The position numbers and the translations under genes were made by a program. The notes below the pieces were generated by a model that saw only the letters and a list, made by a program, of their open reading frames with translations, was not told the DNA's origin and did no database searches. A DNA stretch of 64,000 nt, taken from Anthropogastromicrobium sp963652495 (GTDB lineage: Bacteria > Bacillota > Clostridia > Lachnospirales > Lachnospiraceae). The DNA is taken from positions 1-64,000 of the forward strand of contig CAVJTU010000003.1 of assembly GCA_963652495.1 (NCBI GenBank), read 5' to 3'. Numbering within the stretch: the first letter of the stretch is position 1; every line of letters begins with the position of its first letter. Shown piece after piece: positions 35,770 through 44,185 of this stretch.

Positions 35770-37056
35770 TTAGTCAACGATGCTCTGATTCATGGAATCG
35801 CTGAACTGATCCGTCAGCTCTGCTGCGTTGTCCAGAGTAACCTCACCATTTACGATGGACTTACCAAAGTTCTCAGCTGGTGTCCAGTAGTTGTTCATAG
35901 CGGTTACGAACGGCTGAAGGATGGAGGTCTCATCGAAGGTTTCGTTCTGAGCGATTACAAGCTCATCCTTCTGGATATCCTCTTCTGCAAGCAGATCGGT
36001 ATTGCAAGGAACGATGTTTCTTGCATCATAGTGAAGCTGCTGGGACTCTTCGTTTCCAAGGAACAGAGCCAGTGCTACTGCTACCTGCGGATACTCGCAG
36101 TTCGGATTTACACCGATTGCTTTAGAACCTGCGAAGGACTTCATCTGAAGATCCTCACCATCTACCGTGAAGGTTGGAAGCTTTGCGATACCAAGGTTGT
36201 CGCCCATAGCCTCTGCTAACTTTGCGTAATCCCAAGAACCGGAGAACATTGCGTTGATGGTTCCATCACACATACCGGAAACACCGATACCAGACTCATC
36301 GTTTACGAAATTCTTGTTTGCTGCCATGTTTACCAGATACTCGGTAACAGCTGCACCCTTCTCACCTGAGAAGTCAATGCCTGCTTCCTCATCCTTGCCG
36401 TCCTCGCCAAACAACGTGCAGCCGTTTGCTACATAGAAGGAGGCGATGTACCAGGAGTTCGTTAACGGGAAGGAAACCTTACCCTTTTCCAGCATGGTGT
36501 CAAGGCTCTTAATATCGTCCTCATCGTATACGCTCTTATCGTAGAACATATACCAAGTGTTGGTGGTAAACGGAACACCGTATACGCTGTCATCTACCGT
36601 TACGGAATCAACAATTGCTTCGGAGTTGGTGTTCTTGATATAATCAACGGTCTTTCCGCCAAGCTCTGCGATCGCGCCCGCATCAATCAGGGTCTGGATC
36701 TGGTCATTTGCGAACATGTAAACGTCTGCAGAACCAGATGGATCCTGAGAAATGGTCTTTCCTGCATCACCCTCGGAGCAGGTACCGTACTCGAATGTCA
36801 GATCCCAGTTTACGTGCAGCTCGTTGAACGCCTCGCAGCGTTCCTGAAGCCACTGACCGTAATCCTCTGCCTGATCCTCTGCTGGTCCCCATACAGTGAT
36901 GGTTGCGGTGATCGGATCCTCTGCGGAATAATCAACGGTCTCTTCCTCCGCTCCTGAGCTGGACTCTTCTTCTGCGAATGCGCTTACTGCGCCGCCTACT
37001 GTTGTAAGGCACATAGCTCCTGCTAAAAACAGACTGGATGCTTTTCTGAATTTCAT
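35770..37056 (-). CDS. Sugar ABC transporter substrate-binding protein, MalE-like
   Basis: Captures maltose/maltodextrin-type sugars outside the cell. Residues 1-28 form a signal peptide (MKFRKASSLFLAGAMCLTTV) with a likely SPase I site AFA/EEES and no proper lipobox (AMC is not preceded by the L-A-G pattern). The mature domain shows ITVWGPAEDQAEDYGQWLQ, then WYMFYDKSVYDEDDIKSLD and MFSGSWDYAKLAEAMGDNLG, close to MalE family repeats. An acidic S/E linker follows the signal. First gene of the operon, with a GGGAGG site and promoter elements at 37086-37123. Confidence 0.93.
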   Translation of the reverse strand: MKFRKASSLFLAGAMCLTTVGGAVSAFAEEESSSGAEEETVDYSAEDPITATITVWGPAEDQAEDYGQWLQERCEAFNELHVNWDLTFEYGTCSEGDAGKTISQDPSGSADVYMFANDQIQTLIDAGAIAELGGKTVDYIKNTNSEAIVDSVTVDDSVYGVPFTTNTWYMFYDKSVYDEDDIKSLDTMLEKGKVSFPLTNSWYIASFYVANGCTLFGEDGKDEEAGIDFSGEKGAAVTEYLVNMAANKNFVNDESGIGVSGMCDGTINAMFSGSWDYAKLAEAMGDNLGIAKLPTFTVDGEDLQMKSFAGSKAIGVNPNCEYPQVAVALALFLGNEESQQLHYDARNIVPCNTDLLAEEDIQKDELVIAQNETFDETSILQPFVTAMNNYWTPAENFGKSIVNGEVTLDNAAELTDQFSDSMNQSIVD

Positions 37057-37085
37057 CGTGTAAATCCTCCCTATTTTCTTTTTTA

Positions 37086-37123
37086 TTCCGATTCGGTTCG
37101 GAAATTCTTATGCCATTATTATA
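37086..37123 (-). promoter_or_regulatory. malE promoter -10 with downstream inverted repeat
   Basis: The -10 TATAAT is at 37123-37118 on the minus strand. No good -35 precedes it, which suits an activator-dependent promoter, possibly for the YesN-like regulator encoded upstream. TTCCGA (37086-37091) and TCGGAA (37098-37103) form a dyad just past the start of transcription. Confidence 0.5.
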
Positions 37124-37236
37124 AGAAAATTTGGTGATTTCGTATATATTAAAAATGTTAGATTCATGTTGTTTTTCTCTGAAATTATCTTTATTTCAAA
37201 GTTTATTGAGATTGGAAAGAGTATAATAGGCAGCAA

Positions 37237-38961
37237 TTACTCTAATCGCTTCGGTATCCGAATGCACGCCCTTGTTCCTTCGCCAATTTTGCTTTCAATT
37301 TGCAAACTATATTGATCCCCATAGTAGAGCTTAATTCGTTCATTTACGTTGCGCACGCCATATCCCTTCGACTCTTCGGTAAGAATCCGCGCCGCCTGCT
37401 CATCACTCATGCCGACTCCATTGTCCTCGACAGTCAAAAGAATCAGATCGCCCTCCTCTTTTCCGGTGATGACCAGCTTCCCTCTGCCATCCGGCTTGAC
37501 ATCAATCCCATGTGCGATTGCATTCTCAATCAACGGCTGAAGCATCAGATTCAGTGAAGTGTACTGCTTGATGGACTCGTCCACATGAAACTCCACATCA
37601 AAATCGTAATCGTGCATCATCAGCTGAATGTCCAAATAAGAACGCATATTGCGAAGCTCGTCCTCAAGTGACATGACGTTCTTGCCCTTATTTAATGAGG
37701 TTCGATAAAACGTTGAAAGTGCCAGCGTAATTTTGCTGATATCATCGGCACCAGCCTCGATTGCTTTCCAGTTGATCAGCGATAACGTATTATATAGAAA
37801 GTGTGGATTGATCTGTGCCTGAAGCGCCCGCATCTCGTACTCTTTTTCTTTGATTCGTCCCTCATACACTTCCTTGATTAACGTATTTAAGCGAAGCAGC
37901 ATCGCATCAAATCCATTGACTAGATCACCAATCTCATCGCGGCTGTCACTGACAATCTCTGCCTCCAAATTTCCCTCCTCGACCTGCTCCATGCCAGATT
38001 TTAAGCGTCGAATTCGCTTTGTAACGAAACTTGTCAAAATGATCATCGCAATAATGGCCATCGCCGCCATGACTAGTACGGCAATTACTGCAATTCTTGT
38101 GATCGGAGCAACCGATGATACAATCAAACGATTCGGCTTATACAGACAGGCCTTCCAGCCCGTCACAGATGAGTTTTCTGTAAGAATCTCATAGCTGCTG
38201 TATTTATCACGCTGCTCGTCAAGAAGCTTAGCCGCATTGAGCGTATAATCGCTGTATTTTTCATCAAAGAATGTATTTTCATATATGGCATCATTTTTTT
38301 CATTAAAGATTATGACGCCATAATTATTCTGAAGGGTCTGCTCAAATGCCTCAAACATGCTGTCATAATCGACGCTGATGTACAAAATACCATCCAGTCC
38401 ATAGCGTGCCAGCATACTCATCGGACTTGCCAGAAATACAATGCCCTCATTCTTGTCCACAAACCACTGCATCTCCCCCACGTCGCGCACGCTCTTGTAC
38501 CAAGCAGTATCGGTGATCTCCGAGATCGGCGCTAAGGTATCACCATGCTTGATTAAGTCTTTGCCGACATAGATCGTGACATTGCCGACATCATTATGGA
38601 AATATTTGAGAGAGGCAAGCATTGGGTCTAAGATTGTAACGAGCTGATTGTACATATCGTATACCGAGTCGTACTGATAGCCAAGTACCTGCGAGATGGT
38701 CTGATTGTAACAGATGTAATTGTTTAAGTTGGTATAGATGGCCAGCTTATTCTCCATGGAAGCAACTGCCTGATACAGATAAGATTCCATGCTGTCACTC
38801 TCGCTCTGCCACAAAATCTGCTTCATCTGCACATAAGTGACCGACAATACAGCTGCCACCGGAAGAAAACCGGACAGCGCATAGACGATCGCCAGCTTAT
38901 AGCCAAGCCTTATATTGCGAAACCAGCCGACAATGCGATTTCGCAGCTCATTTTTCTTCAA
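37237..38961 (-). CDS. Sensor histidine kinase, YesM/LytS-like
   Basis: Membrane kinase paired with the YesN-like regulator, 574 residues. Two membrane segments (about 20-42 and 285-310) enclose a large outside sensor domain, followed by HAMP, then a His_kinase domain with H387 in INPHFLYNTLSLINW and a HATPase domain (MLQPLIENAIAHGID; GVGMSDEQAA; GYGVRNVNERIKLYYG). These kinases sense sugars or cell-surface cues and switch on adjacent CUT1 importers. It overlaps the response regulator gene by 14 bases and lies 180 bases before malE. Confidence 0.94.
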   Translation of the reverse strand: MKKNELRNRIVGWFRNIRLGYKLAIVYALSGFLPVAAVLSVTYVQMKQILWQSESDSMESYLYQAVASMENKLAIYTNLNNYICYNQTISQVLGYQYDSVYDMYNQLVTILDPMLASLKYFHNDVGNVTIYVGKDLIKHGDTLAPISEITDTAWYKSVRDVGEMQWFVDKNEGIVFLASPMSMLARYGLDGILYISVDYDSMFEAFEQTLQNNYGVIIFNEKNDAIYENTFFDEKYSDYTLNAAKLLDEQRDKYSSYEILTENSSVTGWKACLYKPNRLIVSSVAPITRIAVIAVLVMAAMAIIAMIILTSFVTKRIRRLKSGMEQVEEGNLEAEIVSDSRDEIGDLVNGFDAMLLRLNTLIKEVYEGRIKEKEYEMRALQAQINPHFLYNTLSLINWKAIEAGADDISKITLALSTFYRTSLNKGKNVMSLEDELRNMRSYLDIQLMMHDYDFDVEFHVDESIKQYTSLNLMLQPLIENAIAHGIDVKPDGRGKLVITGKEEGDLILLTVEDNGVGMSDEQAARILTEESKGYGVRNVNERIKLYYGDQYSLQIESKIGEGTRACIRIPKRLE

Positions 38962-40504
38962 TCATTTCCTCCCCGCTTTCCCTGAATTTCTGCGGACTAA
39001 CCCCATAATATTCTCGAAAGCTCAAACAAAAATAGGAGACATTCAGATAGCCGCACGCCGTACTGATATCCACGATCTTCATCATCGTCTGCTCCAACAA
39101 TTCCTTTGCCTTTTCCATGCGCACACTCTTGATGAACCGGCTCAAATTTTGACCGGTCTCTTTCTTAAACACGCTGCTTAAGTAACTTGGTGCCATATAG
39201 ACAAGCTCGCTCAGACGATCAACGCTCATTTCCTCTCCATAATGCGCTGCGATGTACTGCTTGACCGCCTCGACTTCACGATGGCCCGTCTGTGGTTTTC
39301 CTGAAAAGGCTTTCTCAAAATGTGTGATGGCGTCGCTCACAATACCCGTCACCTGTGCAAAATCAAAGGAACGATATAATCGGTCAATTTGCGTGTTTAG
39401 CTTTTCCTCACTCTCTCCGGGAAGATTGTCGTAAATATCCTTTAACAGATTTGCAAACAAAAACTTGATATACATCTGAGAAAATGCCGTCTTGCTGCGA
39501 TACTTCTGGCTAAAACGGTCAAAATGTCCGCGCAGACTCTGGATATCCTTCATGCGGATGTCCTGCTTCATCTGTTTCATCAGCGTGTCATCGTCGATCT
39601 GAATAATCTCAGAGTCATCGCGCTCCATGCCGCTGTAAAACAATCTGATACTTGGATGATAAAACTTATTTTCCATCAGCATCTCAAGTTCCTCCATCGC
39701 TGCTGCGATCTGCTCTGCCCTATAAATCTCAGACGATACCGATGCAATGCAATGTTCTCCATACTCCGCTTCTATGTAGTCTAAAATCTCATTTGCAAAA
39801 GCAATGCAGTCAATCATACGATCTTTTAACAGGATAATGGACTGCTGCGGTGTCAGATTTAAATATAAAAATGATTCGCTGTCATGAAACTCTCTTTCCT
39901 TCTTTGCCAAAATGCGTTCTTCCAGATCCACGCCATTTTTTCCAAAGAAATCATCCTCTGTCTCAAGCAGCATAATGCGGCAAAAGCAGTCCACATCCTG
40001 CCGTGTCAGAACATTTCCTGTATGCTGCATGACTTCATCCACATTTGCACCATTTACAATCTGATAAAGAGTATGCTCACGTATTTGTCTCATGCTTCTT
40101 TTTCGCATCAATTTCTCCGCCCGTGCTGTCTCAAGCTCACTCACAGCACGCATAATCGTCTCCTTAAATTCCTTTGGATCCACCGGCTTTAAAATATAGT
40201 CTGAAACGCCGAGACGCACTGCCTTTCTGGCATAGTCAAACTCGCTGCACCCTGAGAAAATTACGCACTTCATGTCCTCATGACCATCCATCTGCTGGCA
40301 TTCCTCAATCAAACGAATCCCATCCATAAATGGCATCTTTACATCTGTAAGTAAAATATCAAGTTTGTGATCCTTTAAATAATCAAGTGCCTCACAGCCA
40401 TTTGCAGCCTCCGCAATCTCACATGAAAACTGCATATTCCGAAGCAGCATCTTAATGCCATTTCGCTCGATTCGCTCATCATCTACAACCAATACCTGAT
40501 ACAT
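38948..40504 (-). CDS. Response regulator with AraC-type DNA-binding domain, YesN-like
   Basis: The receiver domain (1-120) has DD at 8-9, phospho-acceptor D54 in ILLTDVKMPFMDG and SDYILKPVDPKEF. A middle region of about 270 residues of unknown role follows, then a C-terminal AraC HTH (about 415-510) with MSVDRLSELVYMAPSYLSSVFK and YGVSPQKFRESG. It probably activates the malE operon in response to the kinase. First gene of the regulator pair, with a promoter at 40537-40565. Confidence 0.94.
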   Translation of the reverse strand: MYQVLVVDDERIERNGIKMLLRNMQFSCEIAEAANGCEALDYLKDHKLDILLTDVKMPFMDGIRLIEECQQMDGHEDMKCVIFSGCSEFDYARKAVRLGVSDYILKPVDPKEFKETIMRAVSELETARAEKLMRKRSMRQIREHTLYQIVNGANVDEVMQHTGNVLTRQDVDCFCRIMLLETEDDFFGKNGVDLEERILAKKEREFHDSESFLYLNLTPQQSIILLKDRMIDCIAFANEILDYIEAEYGEHCIASVSSEIYRAEQIAAAMEELEMLMENKFYHPSIRLFYSGMERDDSEIIQIDDDTLMKQMKQDIRMKDIQSLRGHFDRFSQKYRSKTAFSQMYIKFLFANLLKDIYDNLPGESEEKLNTQIDRLYRSFDFAQVTGIVSDAITHFEKAFSGKPQTGHREVEAVKQYIAAHYGEEMSVDRLSELVYMAPSYLSSVFKKETGQNLSRFIKSVRMEKAKELLEQTMMKIVDISTACGYLNVSYFCLSFREYYGVSPQKFRESGEEMIEEK

Positions 40505-40536
40505 TTTTTCGTATCCTTTCCGTCTATTCTGCCTCT

Positions 40537-40565
40537 ATTTTACCCTAATAAATAACGAAAATCAA
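40537..40565 (-). promoter_or_regulatory. Promoter of the YesN/YesM pair
   Basis: The -35 is TTGATT (40565-40560), the spacer is 17 bases and the -10 is TAAAAT (40542-40537) on the minus strand. A GGAAAGGA site precedes ATG 40504. Confidence 0.5.
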
Positions 40566-40570
40566 CGACA

Positions 40571-40600
40571 AAAATGGGCAGCAAAACCTGCTGCCCATTT
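40571..40600 (-). terminator. Intrinsic terminator downstream of glgP
   Basis: AAATGGGCAGC (40572-40582) pairs perfectly with GCTGCCCATTT (40590-40600) around AAAACCT. On the minus strand a TTTTTG tract follows. It stops glgP transcripts after they pass the family C element. Confidence 0.8.
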
Positions 40601-40603
40601 GCT

Positions 40604-40757
40604 GTTCACGGGACCCCCATTCGCAAAACCGCACGTTCCGTGCGCCGTTGCTACGCAACTCTGTTTTGTTCATGAACGGGCGTCCACCCCGTCCTGCTGA
40701 ACCGTCAAATCTTCATGCAAGCATGAGATTTATCCGGTTTTAGCAGGACGCGTGAAC
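40604..40757. repeat. Large family C inverted repeat downstream of glgP
   Basis: The ends are GTTCACG (40604-40610) and CGTGAAC (40751-40757). Nested inside are GTCCTGCTGAACCG (40691-40704) against CGGTTTTAGCAGGAC (40735-40749), and the core TCATGCAAGCATGA (40713-40726). The core is shared with the 30363-30507 element. It lies 6 bases past the glgP stop. Confidence 0.8.
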
Positions 40758-40762
40758 TGTAA

Positions 40763-43018
40763 TTATCCCAATTTCCAAATTTCCTCGTTGTACTGCGCAA
40801 TGGTACGGTCGGATGAGAAGAATCTCGCCTTTGCAATGTTGACAAGCATCTTCTTTGCCCAGCCTTTGCGGTCTGCATAGTCGTTTAATACCTGCTCCTT
40901 GCGTGCAATGTACTCCTTCAAATCAAGAAGCGTCATAAACCAGTCCTTTGAGATCAGCTCATGATGAAGCTGCTTTAATGTTTCCTCGTCACCGGCCTCA
41001 AGCATCGGCTTGCTGATAAGGAAATCGACTGCGGTATGGATATCTTCGTCCTCTGTGTAATAATCCTTTGCACAGTAATCGGCCTTCTCATAATGTGCAA
41101 TGACCTGCTCGCTGCTCTCACCGAAGAAATAGATATTGTCCTCGCCGACCAGCTCTCCGATCTCGACATTTGCGCCGTCTCTTGTTCCCAGTGTGATGGC
41201 GCCATTCAGCATAAACTTCATGTTTCCGGTACCGGATGCCTCCTTGGATGCCAGTGAAATCTGCTCTGAGATATCACATGCCGGAATGATCTTGGATGCC
41301 TTTGTAACATTATAATTTTCCACCATCACAACACGCAGATACGGATTCACAGCCTCATCTTTTTCAATGACCTGCTGCAGACTCAAAATCGCATGAATAA
41401 TATCCTTTGCGATGGTATAGGCCGGTGCTGCCTTTGCGCCAAATAATACGGTTATCGGTGTTTTCGGAAGTTTTCCTGCTTTGATCTCCAAATACTTATG
41501 GATCGCCCAAAGCAGATTCATCTGCTGGCGCTTGTACTCGTGCAGACGTTTTACCTGAATATCAAAGATTGAATTTTCATCAATGATAACGCCCTGTGTG
41601 CGCTTTAAATAATCCGCAAGCTGACGCTTCTTCTCCTGCTTAATAGCAAGCAGACGTTCCAACGCTACATCATCATCAACGTAGGCAAGCAGCTTTTCCA
41701 GCTCACATGCATCCTTCTTGAATCCACTTCCAATCCACTTTTCAATCTGAGCCGTCAGCTCCTCGTTGCAGGAAAGCAGCCAGCGGCGGAAGGTGATTCC
41801 GTTTGTCTTGTTATTAAATTTCTCCGGATAAATCTTATAAAATGCATGCAACTCAGAGTTCTTTAAAATCTCGGTGTGCAGATAGGCAACACCATTTACG
41901 CTGTGACCGTAATGAATATCCATATGTGCCATATGAACGCGGTCATTCTCATCAATGATTGCCACCTTTGGATCTGGATAGGCTTTTTTTGCACGCTGGT
42001 CAAGCTCCTTAATGATTGGAACCAGCTGCGGAACAACCTTCTCCAGATAAGCCAATGGCCACTTCTCCAGTGCCTCTGACAGAATCGTATGGTTTGTGTA
42101 AGCGCAAACCTTTGTGACAAGCGCTATCGCCTCGTCCATCGTGATGCCACGCTTAAGCAGCAGACGAATCAGCTCCGGAATGACCATAGACGGATGCGTG
42201 TCATTGATCTGAATTGCTGCATACTCGTCTAAGTCCGTCAGCTTGCAGCCACGCGCGGTACATTCATCCAAAATCAGCTGCGCCGCATTGCTGACCATGA
42301 AATACTGCTGATAGATACGAAGCAGATTTCCAGCCTCATCACTGTCATCCGGGTATAAAAACAGCGTTAAATTCTTTGCGATATCGGTCTTATCAAAGCA
42401 GATTGTTCCGTTCTTGATCAGACTCTCATCCACAGTATCAATGTCAAACAGATGAAGCTTGTTCGTGCGTCCCTCGTAGCCAGTTACCTCGATGTCATAC
42501 ATGCGGGAGGTCACAGACAGATCACCAAACGCTACCGGGTAGCTCACATCTGTCTTTGTCAGCCAGTTCTCGCTTTCAATCCACGGATTCGGTGTTTCCT
42601 TCTGGAAATTGTGTTCAAAGACCTGCTTGAACAGACCCATGTGATAATTCAGCCCCACGCCATCGCCATGCAGATTCAGTGTTGCCATAGAATCTAAGAA
42701 ACATGCTGCCAGACGGCCCAGTCCGCCATTTCCAAGGGATGGCTCCGGCTCAATCTCCTCAATTTCACCGATGTTCTTTCCTGCCGCCGCCAGTTCTTCC
42801 TTTACGGTCTGATACAGTCCCAAGTTGATCAGGTTGTTGGACAGCAGCTTTCCAATTAAAAACTCTGCGGAAATGTAGTAGACCTTCTTCTTTCCTGCTT
42901 CGCTCTCCTTCTTTGCTGCACAGTCCTTTGTCATTTCAAGTAATGCATAATAAATTTCTTCGCTGCTGCAAGCCGTTAATGGCTTATTATATTTCTTTTC
43001 ACAGATTTCACTTACCAT
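40763..43018 (-). CDS. glgP: Glycogen/maltodextrin phosphorylase
   Basis: Releases glucose-1-phosphate from alpha-1,4-glucans with phosphate, using PLP. The PLP lysine is K601 in EASGTGNMKFMLNGAIT. Conserved blocks include KVYYISAEFLIGKLLSNNL, EPSLGNGGLGRLAACFLDS, QINDTHPSMVIPELIRLL and IFDIQVKRLHEYKRQQMN. At 751 residues it is shorter than the roughly 800-840-residue enzymes, mainly from a shorter N-terminus and shorter regulatory loops, as in other Clostridia. It sits next to the maltodextrin importer genes, and family C repeats flank it on both sides. Confidence 0.96.
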   Translation of the reverse strand: MVSEICEKKYNKPLTACSSEEIYYALLEMTKDCAAKKESEAGKKKVYYISAEFLIGKLLSNNLINLGLYQTVKEELAAAGKNIGEIEEIEPEPSLGNGGLGRLAACFLDSMATLNLHGDGVGLNYHMGLFKQVFEHNFQKETPNPWIESENWLTKTDVSYPVAFGDLSVTSRMYDIEVTGYEGRTNKLHLFDIDTVDESLIKNGTICFDKTDIAKNLTLFLYPDDSDEAGNLLRIYQQYFMVSNAAQLILDECTARGCKLTDLDEYAAIQINDTHPSMVIPELIRLLLKRGITMDEAIALVTKVCAYTNHTILSEALEKWPLAYLEKVVPQLVPIIKELDQRAKKAYPDPKVAIIDENDRVHMAHMDIHYGHSVNGVAYLHTEILKNSELHAFYKIYPEKFNNKTNGITFRRWLLSCNEELTAQIEKWIGSGFKKDACELEKLLAYVDDDVALERLLAIKQEKKRQLADYLKRTQGVIIDENSIFDIQVKRLHEYKRQQMNLLWAIHKYLEIKAGKLPKTPITVLFGAKAAPAYTIAKDIIHAILSLQQVIEKDEAVNPYLRVVMVENYNVTKASKIIPACDISEQISLASKEASGTGNMKFMLNGAITLGTRDGANVEIGELVGEDNIYFFGESSEQVIAHYEKADYCAKDYYTEDEDIHTAVDFLISKPMLEAGDEETLKQLHHELISKDWFMTLLDLKEYIARKEQVLNDYADRKGWAKKMLVNIAKARFFSSDRTIAQYNEEIWKLG

Positions 43019-43056
43019 AATCAGTTAAACTCCTTTCGTGAGCCAATGCGTTACAA

Positions 43057-43118
43057 TTCACAGGACAACGTTACTTCGCTTAGCGGTGAGCCGCTTCGTA
43101 AATGCAACTGTCCGTGAA
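43057..43118. repeat. Family C inverted repeat upstream of glgP
   Basis: TTCACAGGACA (43057-43067) pairs with TGTCCGTGAA (43109-43118) with one bulge. It lies 38 bases before the glgP start, in the divergent gap with the AraC gene. Confidence 0.7.
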
Positions 43119-43156
43119 CCATTGACTGCATTTTAATGCTTTTTTCTTCGATTTTC

Positions 43157-43186
43157 TTGCATTATGCCGCTCTTTTATGGTACTAT
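43157..43186 (+). promoter_or_regulatory. Possible promoter of the AraC gene
   Basis: TTGCAT (43157-43162), an 18-base spacer and TACTAT (43181-43186). The transcript would begin close to the family A repeat at 43201. Confidence 0.35.
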
Positions 43187-43200
43187 TCTATCATCATATT

Positions 43201-43240
43201 GATGTTGGGGTCAAAAGGCATTTTGCCCCCTTTGATACCA
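43201..43240. repeat. Family A dispersed repeat, copy 3
   Basis: It begins GATGTTGGGGTCAAAAGGC and ends CCCCCTTTGATACCA. It lies in the leader of the AraC gene, just before its AGGAGG site. It is the fullest copy, in which GGTCAAAAGG and CCTTTGATACC form imperfect arms. Confidence 0.8.
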
Positions 43241-43257
43241 AACAGGAGGCGATATTC

Positions 43258-44136
43258 ATGCAGATACCGGAATACGAAAATTATCATGAAACGAAGTCAC
43301 ACAGCACACCCGATTTTCCTTACAATACCTATATTTGTTCCATTCCGCTTGACTTTGAGAAGGTGCCGCTTCACTGGCATGATGAGGTGGAAATTATCTA
43401 TATTAAAAAGGGACGCGGGCGCGTCACCTTGGATTTTACTTCCTTTTATGTGGAAGCAGGCGATATCATTGTAGTCAGCCCCGGACAGCTCCATGCCATC
43501 GGCCCGGCTGAGCATTCAATGGAATATGAAAATATCATTTTTTCACTGGACCTGCTGCGAACAGGCAGCATGGATGCCTTGAATCAGGAATTCTTTGAGC
43601 CCTTTTTAGCAGGTGCAATCGGCTTTGAGCATCTGATCTGCCGCGACCACGAGAATTACCCGGCACTCTCCTCATGTTTAAACCGCGCTGACAATATCTG
43701 CCGCAGTTTTCCAAAAGGCTACCGTCTCGCAATAAAGGGCTGTCTTTTTGAATTCTTCTATACCATATTCACAAATTCTACAGATATTCCTTCTGCAAAA
43801 AGCGATTCACGCCTGGAACGATTAAAAAGTGTGCTTAAATATATTGAAATGCACTACTCTCATCCTATTTCGATTGATGAGATTGCAGCTGTCGCAAGCT
43901 TTTCTGCATCGCACTTCATGCGCTTTTTTAAGGCGGCAATGGGAATGTCCTTTACTTCCTATCTGTCTGCCTACCGTCTGTCAATGGCAGCACGTCTGCT
44001 TGTCTCGACAAATGACAGTATCTTAGACATTGCGCTCTCCTGCGGCTATGAAAATCTTTCTTATTTCAATCGTTCGTTTAAAAAACGATACAAAAAGACC
44101 CCCGGCGAATACCGCCGAGGGTCTGACGAAGCCTGA
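43258..44136 (+). CDS. AraC family regulator with cupin sensor domain
   Basis: One-component sugar-type regulator of 292 residues. The N-terminal cupin (about 25-110) has PLHWHDEVEIIYIKKGRGRV and DIIVVSPGQLHAI. The HTH domain (about 195-290) has ISIDEIAAVASFSASHFMRFFK and the TPGEYRRG signature. ATG 43258 follows CAGGAGG; the frame extends further upstream through the family A repeat, without a ribosome site. It is divergent from glgP, so glgP is a candidate target. The last codons (TPGEYRRGS) also form the terminator hairpin of the convergent exporter operon. Confidence 0.93.
   Translation: MQIPEYENYHETKSHSTPDFPYNTYICSIPLDFEKVPLHWHDEVEIIYIKKGRGRVTLDFTSFYVEAGDIIVVSPGQLHAIGPAEHSMEYENIIFSLDLLRTGSMDALNQEFFEPFLAGAIGFEHLICRDHENYPALSSCLNRADNICRSFPKGYRLAIKGCLFEFFYTIFTNSTDIPSAKSDSRLERLKSVLKYIEMHYSHPISIDEIAAVASFSASHFMRFFKAAMGMSFTSYLSAYRLSMAARLLVSTNDSILDIALSCGYENLSYFNRSFKKRYKKTPGEYRRGSDEA
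44092..44124 (-). terminator. Intrinsic terminator of the ABC exporter operon, inside the AraC coding region
   Basis: AGACCCCCGGCG (44096-44107) pairs with CGCCGAGGGTCT (44113-44124) with one mismatch. On the minus strand it ends in a run of U from AAAAA at 44092-44096. It overlaps the codons for the conserved TPGEYRR motif of the plus-strand AraC gene, which ends at 44136. Confidence 0.75.
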
Positions 44137-44185
44137 TGATTTAACCATTTGACTTCTTATTTATTCTTTGTTTTTTTCGATCTGC

